Assembly (NCBI RefSeq): GCF_023015965.1
Contig: NZ_JALKAN010000001.1
Coordinates: 744,001 to 808,000 of the forward strand
Length of the DNA stretch: 64,000 nt
Reading direction: 5' to 3'
Source of the DNA: Allomuricauda sp. F6463D
GTDB taxonomy: Bacteria > Bacteroidota > Bacteroidia > Flavobacteriales > Flavobacteriaceae
Shown here one piece after another: positions 1-8,442 of this stretch. The notes under the pieces were generated by a model that saw only the letters and a program-made list of their open reading frames with translations, did no database searches and had not been told where the DNA came from. Each line of letters begins with the position of its first letter. The first letter of the stretch is position 1. The translations under genes and the position numbers were made by a program.

Positions 1-970
1 GATCGTGTCGCCCTTTTCCTTGGGTGGTTACTTTTTCACCTGCTTTATTAATGGTCTCATAAGACTGCAATACCGTAGCAACGGGCTTAAAAGCCACACT
101 AAAATAGATATCCATCCCATTGCTTATGCCACCCTGTACCCCACCACTACGATTGGTTTTAGTGGTACCATCTGGATTAAAGGCATCGTTGTGCTCACTT
201 CCCTTCATGGCCACCCCGGCAAAGCCACTACCATACTCAAAACCTTTTACCGCATTGATGGACAACATGGCCTCTCCCAGTCTGGCGTGTAACTTATCAA
301 AAACAGGTTCTCCAAGACCAACTGGTACATTTTGGATAACGCAGGTAATCACTCCTCCGATGGTATCCCCTTCTTTTTTAATGGATTTGATATAATCCTC
401 CATTTGTTGGGCCATTTGGGTATCGGGACAGCGAACTGCATTGGATTCTATCAAGGAAAAATCCAACTCTTGGTACGGTTTCTCCAATTTCATATCCCCG
501 ACCTGCGAAACAAAGGCATTGATTTTTATTTCCTTTAAAAACTGTTTGGCAATGGCGCCACCCACTACCCTACTGGCTGTTTCCCGAGCAGAGCTTCTAC
601 CGCCTCCGCGATAGTCGCGAAACCCATATTTTTTATCGTACACATAATCTGCATGCGATGGTCGGTACGAATCCTTAATGTGTGAATAATCCTTGGATTT
701 CTGGTTGGTATTATGAATAGCAAAACCTATAGGTGTTCCCGTGGTCTTTCCTTCAAAAACACCAGAATATATTTCAACGGTATCTGGCTCTTTGCGCTGT
801 GTTACAATCGCAGATTGCCCTGGTTTTCTACGGTTAAGCTCCCATTGAATTTTGTCCAAATCCAACTCAATTCCGGCAGGACAACCGTCTATGATGCCTC
901 CCAAAGCTTTTCCATGAGATTCACCAAATGTGGTGAGCCTAAAAAGTTGTCCAAAAGAATTTCCTGCCAT
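1..970 (-). CDS. aroC: chorismate synthase, 3' end beyond window
   Basis: Chorismate synthase makes chorismate from 5-enolpyruvylshikimate-3-phosphate with reduced FMN, the last step of the shikimate pathway in the cytoplasm. Reading the minus strand from the ATG at 970 gives an N-terminus [20 protein letters not shown], with the family signature GESHG, followed by RPSHADY, the [10 protein letters not shown] nucleotide-binding stretch and IGGVITC. The frame is open to base 1, giving about 323 residues. The family is usually about 350-360 long, so only the C-terminal tail is missing. It is transcribed away from the LpxH-like gene and has its own promoter match just upstream. Identification is firm. 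Confidence 0.95.
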   Translation of the reverse strand, partial: MAGNSFGQLFRLTTFGESHGKALGGIIDGCPAGIELDLDKIQWELNRRKPGQSAIVTQRKEPDTVEIYSGVFEGKTTGTPIGFAIHNTNQKSKDYSHIKDSYRPSHADYVYDKKYGFRDYRGGGRSSARETASRVVGGAIAKQFLKEIKINAFVSQVGDMKLEKPYQELDFSLIESNAVRCPDTQMAQQMEDYIKSIKKEGDTIGGVITCVIQNVPVGLGEPVFDKLHARLGEAMLSINAVKGFEYGSGFAGVAMKGSEHNDAFNPDGTTKTNRSGGVQGGISNGMDIYFSVAFKPVATVLQSYETINKAGEKVTTQGKGRHD

Positions 971-992
971 TGAATATAAAATTTTACTGCCC

Positions 993-1021
993 CAAAGGTA
1001 GACGTTACAAATCTAATTCAA
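993..1021 (-). promoter_or_regulatory. predicted aroC promoter (TTG-N18-TACCTTTG)
   Basis: On the minus strand a TTG (1021-1019) is followed after 18 bases by TACCTTTG (1000-993), an exact match to the TAnnTTTG -7 element known from Bacteroidota. Transcription would start near 986, about 16 bases before the aroC ATG. A second TAGATTTG at 1015-1008 could be an alternative -7 element. Prediction from motif and position only. Confidence 0.55.
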
Positions 1022-1163
1022 AAACAGTGTTATGGCTTAATATTATTGTAACATATTTAGTTTCAAGATGATGATTATTTAACAATATCCTCATGTATTA
1101 ATGACTTCGATTTGATATTAAAATAAATACCATGATTTAATTTTATAATCAAACCCTATAGCA

Positions 1164-2075
1164 TTGAAAAAAAGGAAATTAGAATTAGTCGTTATCTCAG
1201 ATACTCACTTGGGAACCTATGGTTGTCATGCCGACGAGCTCATTACCTACCTAAATAGTATCCAACCCAAAAAGCTTATTTTAAATGGTGACATCATTGA
1301 TATTTGGCAGTTTAGCAAAAGATATTTCCCTCCTTCCCATTTAAAGGTTCTAAAAAAAATCATTGGCATGGCCTCCAAGGGTACCGAGGTATATTATATT
1401 ACTGGAAATCATGATGAAATGCTTCGTAAGTTCAGTGATACTTCCATGGGAAACTTTAAAATAATGAACAAGTTGGTTTTGAACTTGGATGGTAAAAAAG
1501 CTTGGTTTTTTCATGGTGATGTGTTCGATGTTTCCATACAAAATGCCAAATGGTTGGCCAAATTGGGCGGGTATGGTTATGACTTTTTAATATTGACCAA
1601 TTATTTTCTCAATTGGTGTCTGGCCAAAATGGGACGCGAAAAATATTCGCTTTCCAAACGAATCAAAAATAGTGTCAAGGGTGCGGTAAAGTATATCAAT
1701 AATTTTGAAACGACAGCAGCAGAACTCGCCATTGAAAATCATTATGATTATGTTGTCTGTGGACATATACATCAGCCTAAAAAAGAGGTTTATGAAAACA
1801 AACACGGGAGCTGCACCTACTTAAATTCAGGGGATTGGATAGAAAACCTGACAGCTTTGGAATATTCCTTCAAACGATGGAAAATTTACCATTACAACCA
1901 CGATAGGCTATCCCCGTTTTTTATGGATGAAGACCTCAAAGAGATGGATATGAACGAACTCATAGCCTCCATCACCAATAGCGGAATTACCAACACGGAT
2001 GTTGACGCTGAGTATTTGAACGAAAATAAGACTGACAATGATTTCTTAGATAACCAGGGCTTTTCTCAAGATTGA
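1164..2075 (+). CDS. LpxH-type metallophosphoesterase (probable UDP-2,3-diacylglucosamine diphosphatase)
   Basis: A calcineurin-like phosphoesterase of the YbbF/LpxH kind; LpxH removes UMP from UDP-2,3-diacylglucosamine in lipid A synthesis. The metal-binding motifs are in order: DTHLG at residues 13-17, NGDIID at 41-46, GNHDE at 81-85 and GHIH near residue 200. The start is a TTG: an in-frame TAA lies a few codons upstream and no ATG is available. At 303 residues it is longer than the classical 240-residue LpxH, with an acidic, Asn/Asp-rich tail. Its stop lies inside the 3' end of the convergent oxidase gene. The LpxH activity is inferred from family; another phosphoester substrate is possible. 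Confidence 0.8.
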   Translation: MKKRKLELVVISDTHLGTYGCHADELITYLNSIQPKKLILNGDIIDIWQFSKRYFPPSHLKVLKKIIGMASKGTEVYYITGNHDEMLRKFSDTSMGNFKIMNKLVLNLDGKKAWFFHGDVFDVSIQNAKWLAKLGGYGYDFLILTNYFLNWCLAKMGREKYSLSKRIKNSVKGAVKYINNFETTAAELAIENHYDYVVCGHIHQPKKEVYENKHGSCTYLNSGDWIENLTALEYSFKRWKIYHYNHDRLSPFFMDEDLKEMDMNELIASITNSGITNTDVDAEYLNENKTDNDFLDNQGFSQD

Positions 2076-4961
2076 AACCGGGTGTTGCGCCTCCCTTTTC
2101 GTCCCATCTTTAATTTGATGCCTACAGCTTGTGCCATTTGCCGCTATCAAAGTGTCTTCTGGACTCTTCGCCACTGCTGGGAACAACTTGAGCCCCCCAA
2201 CCTTCATACTGGTTTCATAATGCTCCTTCTCATATCCAAACGAACCCGCCATACCACAACAACCTGATGGTATAATGGTCACTTTATAATTTTTTGGAAG
2301 ATTGAGCATATCAAAGGTCACCTTTTGGTTGCTCAATGCTTTTTGGTGACAATGCCCATGTATTTTAACGCTTCGTTCTTCTTCGGTAAAACTATCGGAA
2401 GTAATATGTCCGGCAGCAATTTCAGCAGCAAAAAATTCTTCTATTAAAAACGAATTGGCAGCTAGTTTTTCCAACTGATCCTTATCGTCGTGCAAGCGTT
2501 GATATTCGTCTCTAAAGGACAAAATGGCCGAAGGTTCCAATCCAACGATGGGTAAACCTGCATCTAAAATATCTTTTAACTTTTTCATATTTGCGCCTAC
2601 CAGGTTTTTGGCCTGCTTTAAATATCCTTTGGACAAATAGGTCCTACCACTTTCTCCATAAAACAGTTCTATATCGTAGCCTAGCTTGCAAAGAAGTTCT
2701 ATTGCATCCTTGCCCACCTCAATATCTAGATACTTTACAAATTCATCCACATATAGTACTACCCGTTTTTTGGAAATATCAGTACGTTTTACACGATATT
2801 TTTTTACATGGTTCTTAAAATTGAATCGACCTACTTTGGGCAGTGTACGTTCAGGGGCCACACCAACAGCTTTTTTTAGCATTCCACCTACTATTTTGGA
2901 CTCGTACATCCAATTGGTTATCCCTGACACTTTACTTCCCAATGCATTTAATTGGGTATTATAGGCAAACAGTTTGCTTCGCAAAGAATAACCGTTAGCT
3001 TCTTGATAGTTATACAGAAACTCAGCTTTTAATGCCGCAACATCGACATTACTAGGGCATTCACTGGCACATGCTTTACAGCTCAAACACAAATCGAATG
3101 CATTTTTAAGCTCTTCATGGTTGAACCTATTGGTCTTTTCTGAATTGGTCAAAAATTCACGCAACGCATTGGCCCTACCGCGCGTCGTGTCTTTTTCATT
3201 TTTTGTAGCTTGATAACTTGGGCACATCCCACCATTCATGTGGTGACTTTTTCTGCAATCCCCACTACCATTGCATTTTTCTGCAGCTTTTAAAATACCC
3301 TCACTGTCTGAAAAATCCATCAAGGTTTTCACAACGGGTTCTTCACGATCGACTTCGTAGCGTAAAGATTCATCCATCGGGTATGCGTCCACGATTTTTC
3401 CAGGGTTCAATATACCATTAGGGTCAAAAAGTGTTTTTACCCTTTTCAACAATTCATAATTGGTTTCACCGATCATCAAGGGAATGAACTCGGCCCTCAC
3501 AATTCCATCACCATGTTCACCACTAAAGCTCCCGTGGTATTTCTTGGTCAGTTTTGCCACATCAGTAGTAATGCTTCGAAACAGTACTACATCTTCAGAT
3601 TTTTTTAAATTGAGGATAGGCCGTAAATGTAATTCTCCCGCACCGGCATGGGCATAATACACCGCACTTTGGTTGTACCCTTTCATTATCTGTGTAAACT
3701 CACCGATAAAATCCTTCAAATCCTCTAAAGCAACAGCAGTATCTTCAATACACGCCACCGCTTTTTTGTCCCCGACCATATTTCCTAAAAGTCCAAGTCC
3801 TGCTTTACGAAGCTCAATGGCCTTATTAATATCATCGCCGTACAAAACAGGATTGGCATAGCTTAAACCAGACCGTTCAATCGTCTTTAATAGATTATCC
3901 AATTGCTTGTTCAGGTCCTCTTTGGTATCGGCTTTCACTTCCAGCATTAATATCCCGGCAGGATCCCCTTCCACAAAAAAACGGTTGGCTAATTGTGCCC
4001 GGTTGTTTTTAGTGCAATCCAGAATAACTTTATCCATCATTTCGCACAAATGAAGGTTGTGTTTCATTACGGGAGCCACATCCGATAAACAATCTTCCAG
4101 ACTTTTATAGTGCGTGGCCACCATAGCCGCGTATTGTGGCGGCAAATCGTCCAATTGCAGGGTAATCTCAGTTGTAAAAGCAAGGGTACCCTCACTACCC
4201 GATAACAACTTACATAGATTAAAATTCGCACCACTATCCCCCATTACAGGGTTGTTGAGCAGTTCATCTACCGCATAACCTGTATTTCTTCTGTGTATAC
4301 TTGGTTTTGGAAACTCTGATGTTATTTTGTTTTGTGTTTCAGGCTTAGAAAGTTCTTCGAATAAGCTGTTGTGAATTTTGGCTTCCAACGCATCACCTTT
4401 CTTTCTTTCTTCAAACTCCGGCTTGGAAATCTCCGAGAAAAACGCATCGCTTCCATCGGACAGGATACAGTGCATTGCCAAAACTTTATCCCTAGTTACT
4501 CCATATTGGATTGATGTGGTCCCAGATGAATTATTCCCTACCATACCCCCAATCATGCAGCGATTGGAAGTAGAGGTGTTTGGTCCAAAAAAAAGGCCAA
4601 AAGGTTTTAAATATAGATTAAGCTCGTCACGAACAACGCCCGGTTGTACCGTAACTTGCTTGTTATCCTTATCCAAACTTATGATTTTAGTAAAATAACG
4701 ACTTACATCCACCACAATACCATCACCCACACATTGACCTGCCAAAGATGTACCGGCAGTTCTCGGTATTAGTCCAATTTTGTTTGTATTGGCAAATGCA
4801 ACCAAAACCTTTAAATCATCATTGGTTCTAGGGTAGGCCACCGCTGTGGGCATCTTACGGTATACCGAAGCATCGGTAGCATACAATGTTTTGCTCAATT
4901 CATCAAACAACAACTCGCCTTCCAAGGCATCTGAAAGGTCTTTTAACAAATTTTTATCCAA
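2046..4961 (-). CDS. FAD-linked oxidase/Fe-S oxidoreductase fusion (D-lactate or glycolate dehydrogenase type)
   Basis: A 971-residue fusion of a GlcD/Dld-type FAD enzyme with a GlcF-type iron-sulfur subunit, expected to oxidise a 2-hydroxy acid such as D-lactate or glycolate and pass electrons to the respiratory chain. The N-terminal half has the FAD_binding_4 features PRTAGTSLAG and GGMVGNNSSG, then the C-terminal oxidase motif GEHGDGIVRAEF near residue 480. The second half has Cys clusters, among them CLSCKACASECP, and a cysteine-rich CCG domain ending in GCCGMAGSFG. The substrate cannot be told from sequence. It overlaps the convergent phosphoesterase gene tail-to-tail by 30 bases. A TAGTTTTG -7 match lies at 5020-5013. 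Confidence 0.88.
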   Translation of the reverse strand: MDKNLLKDLSDALEGELLFDELSKTLYATDASVYRKMPTAVAYPRTNDDLKVLVAFANTNKIGLIPRTAGTSLAGQCVGDGIVVDVSRYFTKIISLDKDNKQVTVQPGVVRDELNLYLKPFGLFFGPNTSTSNRCMIGGMVGNNSSGTTSIQYGVTRDKVLAMHCILSDGSDAFFSEISKPEFEERKKGDALEAKIHNSLFEELSKPETQNKITSEFPKPSIHRRNTGYAVDELLNNPVMGDSGANFNLCKLLSGSEGTLAFTTEITLQLDDLPPQYAAMVATHYKSLEDCLSDVAPVMKHNLHLCEMMDKVILDCTKNNRAQLANRFFVEGDPAGILMLEVKADTKEDLNKQLDNLLKTIERSGLSYANPVLYGDDINKAIELRKAGLGLLGNMVGDKKAVACIEDTAVALEDLKDFIGEFTQIMKGYNQSAVYYAHAGAGELHLRPILNLKKSEDVVLFRSITTDVAKLTKKYHGSFSGEHGDGIVRAEFIPLMIGETNYELLKRVKTLFDPNGILNPGKIVDAYPMDESLRYEVDREEPVVKTLMDFSDSEGILKAAEKCNGSGDCRKSHHMNGGMCPSYQATKNEKDTTRGRANALREFLTNSEKTNRFNHEELKNAFDLCLSCKACASECPSNVDVAALKAEFLYNYQEANGYSLRSKLFAYNTQLNALGSKVSGITNWMYESKIVGGMLKKAVGVAPERTLPKVGRFNFKNHVKKYRVKRTDISKKRVVLYVDEFVKYLDIEVGKDAIELLCKLGYDIELFYGESGRTYLSKGYLKQAKNLVGANMKKLKDILDAGLPIVGLEPSAILSFRDEYQRLHDDKDQLEKLAANSFLIEEFFAAEIAAGHITSDSFTEEERSVKIHGHCHQKALSNQKVTFDMLNLPKNYKVTIIPSGCCGMAGSFGYEKEHYETSMKVGGLKLFPAVAKSPEDTLIAANGTSCRHQIKDGTKREAQHPVSILRKALVI

Positions 4962-5049
4962 TTTGGAATACTTTTTGGGAACTAATACTGTTTTTCAAAC
5001 GTAAATTTAACACAAAACTATCTCTAATTTTTAACTTAACGAGAACCTG

Positions 5050-5553
5050 ATGAAAATTACCACATTATTTTCAGTATTTATTTTGTTTGCAACAGCCAGC
5101 CTAAGCGCACAGAGCATATCGGAACATGCCTTGGGACTTAGATTGGGAGACAGCGACGGCTTTGGAGCCGAAATTTCTTACCAAAAGTCCATTGGACAAT
5201 ATAACCGTGCCGAATTTGATTTAGGCTGGAGGGACAGTCGCCATTTTGACGCTTTTAAAATAACCGGAGTATACCAATGGGTACACCAGTTGGATGGCAA
5301 TTTTAATTGGTACTACGGCGTTGGCGGTGGCTTGGGCAGCGTAGACTTTGACTATCCGGGAGACCCCGATTTTGATGATGACAACGACGGACTTTTTGTA
5401 TTCGCAGCAGGTGATATCGGTATAGAATACGATTTTGATATCCCACTGCTCCTATCCTTGGACTTTAGACCGGAAATTGGCCTGATTGGGTATAATGGCT
5501 TCGACAATGACTTTGATTTTGACATCGCATTGGGTATCCGATACCAATTCTAA
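5050..5553 (+). CDS. small outer-membrane beta-barrel protein, function unknown
   Basis: A 167-residue exported protein. It begins with a clear signal peptide (MKITTLFSVFILFATASLSAQ, cleavage expected after SLSA). The rest alternates hydrophobic and polar residues in short Gly/aromatic-rich strands (for example WYYGVGGGLGSVDFDY) and ends in phenylalanine (GIRYQF), the usual end of outer-membrane barrels. One loop is unusually acidic (PGDPDFDDDNDG) and may bind cations or face outside. No enzyme motif is seen. It is a single gene followed by a strong terminator. The role is unknown; a porin-like or structural envelope protein is the general expectation. Confidence 0.75.
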   Translation: MKITTLFSVFILFATASLSAQSISEHALGLRLGDSDGFGAEISYQKSIGQYNRAEFDLGWRDSRHFDAFKITGVYQWVHQLDGNFNWYYGVGGGLGSVDFDYPGDPDFDDDNDGLFVFAAGDIGIEYDFDIPLLLSLDFRPEIGLIGYNGFDNDFDFDIALGIRYQF

Positions 5554-5574
5554 TTAAGAAAATTTTACAAAAAA

Positions 5575-5607
5575 CCCTTGGCACATAGAAGTGCCAAGGG
5601 TTTTTTT
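5575..5607 (+). terminator. rho-independent terminator after the barrel gene
   Basis: A perfect 10-bp stem, CCCTTGGCAC (5575-5584) and GTGCCAAGGG (5591-5600), closes a 6-base loop and is followed by seven T. It lies 21 bases after the stop codon of the barrel gene. Confidence 0.9.
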
Positions 5608-5651
5608 ATGCCATAAGTATTGAATACCTTAGCACCCTAAACATTTTTGAA

Positions 5652-6767
5652 ATGAAAAGATTACTTGTAATAACCTTTGGAGTTCTATTTTTAACTGCTT
5701 GTAATTCCGACCCCAAAGGATACACTTTGAATGGTACGATATCGGGGGAACCTGAAAATGGCACCAAAATATTTTTAAAGACTACAGATTCCCTAAACCA
5801 GCTAATCGATATTGACACCGCTGCAGTTGAAAATGGTTTGTTCAGCTTTAACGGAAACCAAATCGAACCTAAAATGCACTATTTATTTGTGGATCAAGTT
5901 AATGGCAATGTTCCTGTAATTCTTGAAAATGGAACTATTGCAGTGGAGTTCCAAAAAGATAGTATGGACCTAGCAAAGATCAAAGGCACCGAACAAAATG
6001 ACTTGTTTATGGGCTTTTTGACAGAGTCCCGTCAATTATCACAACGTGCGAGATCCATGCAAGATGATATGCGCGTAGCAGCACAGCAAAGAGATACAGC
6101 TACCGTTACCGCATTGCGCGAAGAGTTTATTGAGTTTCAGGAAGATGCGAAGAATTTTAACACCACTTACGTCAAGGAGCATCCCAATGCATACATTTCC
6201 GTACTGATTATTGGAAATCTATTGGCCACAAAGGCACTTCCGGTTGACGAAATCAAAACAATGTTCGAAGGGCTTTCTTCAAACATGAAAGCGATAGAAC
6301 CGGCAAAGCAAATAGCAGAACAACTTGATAATTTAAAATCTACCGAAATCGGTGCGGTTGCGCCAGATTTCTCTGCTCCTACGCCAACTGGCGATGTGCT
6401 TGCCCTTAGTGATGTCACCTCCAATGCAAAACTAACCCTAGTGGACTTTTGGGCCGCTTGGTGCAGACCTTGTCGCATAGAAAATCCCAATATTGTTTCA
6501 GTTTACAACAAATACCACGAAAAAGGTTTTGATGTTTTAGGCGTTTCTTTGGACAACCAAGAAGAGCATTGGAAAAATGCAATAGAGTCAGATGGTTTGG
6601 CTTGGAACCATATTTCCAATTTACAGCGTTTTCAAGACCCAATTGCTCGTTTGTACAATATCAATGCAATTCCTGCCGCATTCTTAATGGATCAAAACGG
6701 TGTTATCGTTGCGAGAGACTTAAGAGGTCCTGCTTTGGAACAAAAAGTTGCTGAACTGCTCAACTAG
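5652..6767 (+). CDS. TlpA/ResA-type thioredoxin lipoprotein with DUF4369-like N-terminus
   Basis: A secreted disulfide oxidoreductase of the TlpA/AhpC-TSA class. The N-terminus is a lipoprotein signal with lipobox LTAC (Cys about residue 17), so the protein should be anchored to a membrane facing the periplasm. Residues about 25-120 match the beta-rich DUF4369 region common in Bacteroidota (GTISGEPENGTKIFL). A helical linker follows, then a thioredoxin fold from about residue 235 with active site WAAWCRPCRIENP (CxxC with Arg-Pro between the cysteines) and the conserved cis-proline loop AIPAAFL. Single gene, 371 residues, between two terminators. Likely a thiol-disulfide reductase; the partner proteins are unknown. 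Confidence 0.88.
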   Translation: MKRLLVITFGVLFLTACNSDPKGYTLNGTISGEPENGTKIFLKTTDSLNQLIDIDTAAVENGLFSFNGNQIEPKMHYLFVDQVNGNVPVILENGTIAVEFQKDSMDLAKIKGTEQNDLFMGFLTESRQLSQRARSMQDDMRVAAQQRDTATVTALREEFIEFQEDAKNFNTTYVKEHPNAYISVLIIGNLLATKALPVDEIKTMFEGLSSNMKAIEPAKQIAEQLDNLKSTEIGAVAPDFSAPTPTGDVLALSDVTSNAKLTLVDFWAAWCRPCRIENPNIVSVYNKYHEKGFDVLGVSLDNQEEHWKNAIESDGLAWNHISNLQRFQDPIARLYNINAIPAAFLMDQNGVIVARDLRGPALEQKVAELLN

Positions 6768-6790
6768 CGAAGCATTCAACAAAACAATAG

Positions 6791-6817
6791 AAAGCCCGTA
6801 TAATTCGGGCTTTTTTT
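6791..6817. terminator. terminator between convergent thioredoxin and rhomboid genes
   Basis: Stem AGCCCG (6793-6798) pairs with CGGGCT (6806-6811) around a 7-base loop, followed by a run of T to 6817. The arm is flanked by A on its left side, so it may also stop transcription from the minus-strand rhomboid gene that ends at 6823. Confidence 0.8.
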
Positions 6818-6822
6818 ATTAC

Positions 6823-7473
6823 TCATATTTTACCCATTTTGTCCAAAACAAATAATATAACAATAGGGACAGCCAAGAGTATAACAATCAAAGTATCGGT
6901 CACAAAAAGCTCTGGTTTAAACAACAAGGTGGCAGCATAGCCACCTATAGCTCCTCCAAAGTGTGCCGTATGACCAATATTGCCCAATCTACTCTTCATC
7001 CCATAAATGGAATACAACAGATAAGCAATCCCCAAAACATAGGCGGGTAAGGGAATGGGGATAAACATAATACCCAACCGCATATCCGGGTTCAATAATA
7101 TTGCTGCATACAAAACTCCCATAACGGCTCCACTAGCCCCAACAGCGCTATAAAAAGGTTCATCCTTATGAAAAAAGAGCGCAAGTAGGCTACCTGCTAT
7201 TAAGCTCACAAAATAAATAATCAAAAATTTAGCAGGTCCAAACCAGCTTATGACCACATCAGAAAAAAAATAGAGCGTAAACATGTTAAGAAATAAATGG
7301 GAAATGTCTACATGCAAAAAACCCGATGTCACCATCCGCTCACGCTGCCCTGCCTGTATGGCATTGATACTGAACTTATATCTATCAAAAAAAGCCATGT
7401 TGTTGAATCCCCGCAGTGATACCAAGACATTAGCGGCCATAATGGCTATGGTTGCAATATGTAAATTGAGCAT
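6823..7473 (-). CDS. rhomboid family intramembrane serine protease
   Basis: A polytopic inner-membrane protease that cuts transmembrane segments of other proteins. The catalytic serine lies in GASGAVMGV and the catalytic histidine in HTAHFGGAIGG, both within hydrophobic helices; an HVDISHLFLNMF segment matches the conserved second-helix region. Six hydrophobic segments fit a basic six-helix core at 216 residues, with no extra cytosolic domain. The start ATG is at 7473. It is divergent from the acyltransferase gene and shares with it a palindromic promoter region. Its substrate is not predictable. Confidence 0.9.
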   Translation of the reverse strand: MLNLHIATIAIMAANVLVSLRGFNNMAFFDRYKFSINAIQAGQRERMVTSGFLHVDISHLFLNMFTLYFFSDVVISWFGPAKFLIIYFVSLIAGSLLALFFHKDEPFYSAVGASGAVMGVLYAAILLNPDMRLGIMFIPIPLPAYVLGIAYLLYSIYGMKSRLGNIGHTAHFGGAIGGYAATLLFKPELFVTDTLIVILLAVPIVILFVLDKMGKI

Positions 7474-7492
7474 ATAAATAAAGGTTTGGGTT

Positions 7493-7510
7493 CAAATATA
7501 GCTATATTTG
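7493..7510. promoter_or_regulatory. perfect palindrome forming two back-to-back -7 elements
   Basis: CAAATATAGCTATATTTG is an 18-bp perfect palindrome. The right half, TATATTTG at 7503-7510, is a TAnnTTTG -7 element for the acyltransferase (start 7527). The left half read on the minus strand is the same element for the rhomboid gene (start 7473). TTG triplets lie 14 bases upstream on each side, shorter than the usual 17-23. Predicted from motif only. Confidence 0.5.
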
Positions 7511-7526
7511 CACACAAGAATAGTCT

Positions 7527-8426
7527 ATGCAGCTCGTAGTTTTTATCCTTGTTTATCCGTTGCTTTGGATAATATCCAGGCTTCCGTTTAAAGTATTGTA
7601 CTTACTGTCCGATGGAGTATATCTATTGCTATACAATCTTATTGGCTATAGAAAAAAAGTTGTTCGGAACAACCTTGAACTTGTCTTTCCTGAAAAATCT
7701 GAAGAAGAACGCTTAAGAATAGAGAAAAAATTCTACAGGCACTTATGCGATATGTTCTTAGAGATGATAAAAACATTGGGGATCACCAACGAACAAATGA
7801 AGAATAGATATGTTTTTACAAATGTTGAAGTTTTTCAAAAGCTGGAGAATGAGGGGAAACATATTATGATAATGATGCCCCATTATGCAAGTTGGGAATG
7901 GGTGTTCTCTTTAAACTCAATGGTGAAATCAAAGGCATACGCTGTTTATCAACCCATACAAAATAAATATTTTGACAAATTGGTACGGGACATACGAAGC
8001 AAGTATGGGACAACACTTATAAAAACCTTTGAAACCCGGGAAATTATTGCAAAGGCAACACAGACAAATGAATTAATAACTGTTGGAATAATCAGTGATC
8101 AATCGCCTATGTTGAACAGGGCTCGTCATTGGGCCAACTTTATGGGGGTTTTTGTACCAATACATGTAGGTGCCGAAGAAATATGCAAAAAAAATGGAAT
8201 TATCCCGGTATACCTTAAGGTAAAAAAGGTTGGGCGTGGGTATTACCAGGCTACTTTTAAAACTTTGGCAGAAAAACCCGAAGAAGTGGAAGATTATAAA
8301 ATCTCCGAAGCATTTATAAAAGAAACGGAAAAATCTATTCGCGAAGCTCCAGAGTATTACTTCTGGACGCACAAACGTTGGAAACATAAAGATAAAGCCC
8401 CAAAAGAGTTTCAACCAAAAGATTAA
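7527..8426 (+). CDS. LpxL/HtrB-family lysophospholipid or lipid A acyltransferase
   Basis: A 299-residue membrane-bound acyltransferase of the LpxL/HtrB family, which transfers acyl chains to lipid A precursors. The N-terminus is a hydrophobic anchor (residues about 1-40). The catalytic HX4E motif is HYASWE in MMPHYASWEWVF near residue 117. The family blocks SDQSP and HWANFMG follow, and the C-terminus has the usual YFWTHKRWK. In Bacteroidota, members of this family can also act on aminolipids or phospholipids, so the exact acceptor is open. A metallophosphoesterase of the LpxH type lies in the same window but not in the same operon. Confidence 0.88.
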   Translation: MQLVVFILVYPLLWIISRLPFKVLYLLSDGVYLLLYNLIGYRKKVVRNNLELVFPEKSEEERLRIEKKFYRHLCDMFLEMIKTLGITNEQMKNRYVFTNVEVFQKLENEGKHIMIMMPHYASWEWVFSLNSMVKSKAYAVYQPIQNKYFDKLVRDIRSKYGTTLIKTFETREIIAKATQTNELITVGIISDQSPMLNRARHWANFMGVFVPIHVGAEEICKKNGIIPVYLKVKKVGRGYYQATFKTLAEKPEEVEDYKISEAFIKETEKSIREAPEYYFWTHKRWKHKDKAPKEFQPKD

Positions 8427-8442
8427 AAAAACCGGTCAATTC

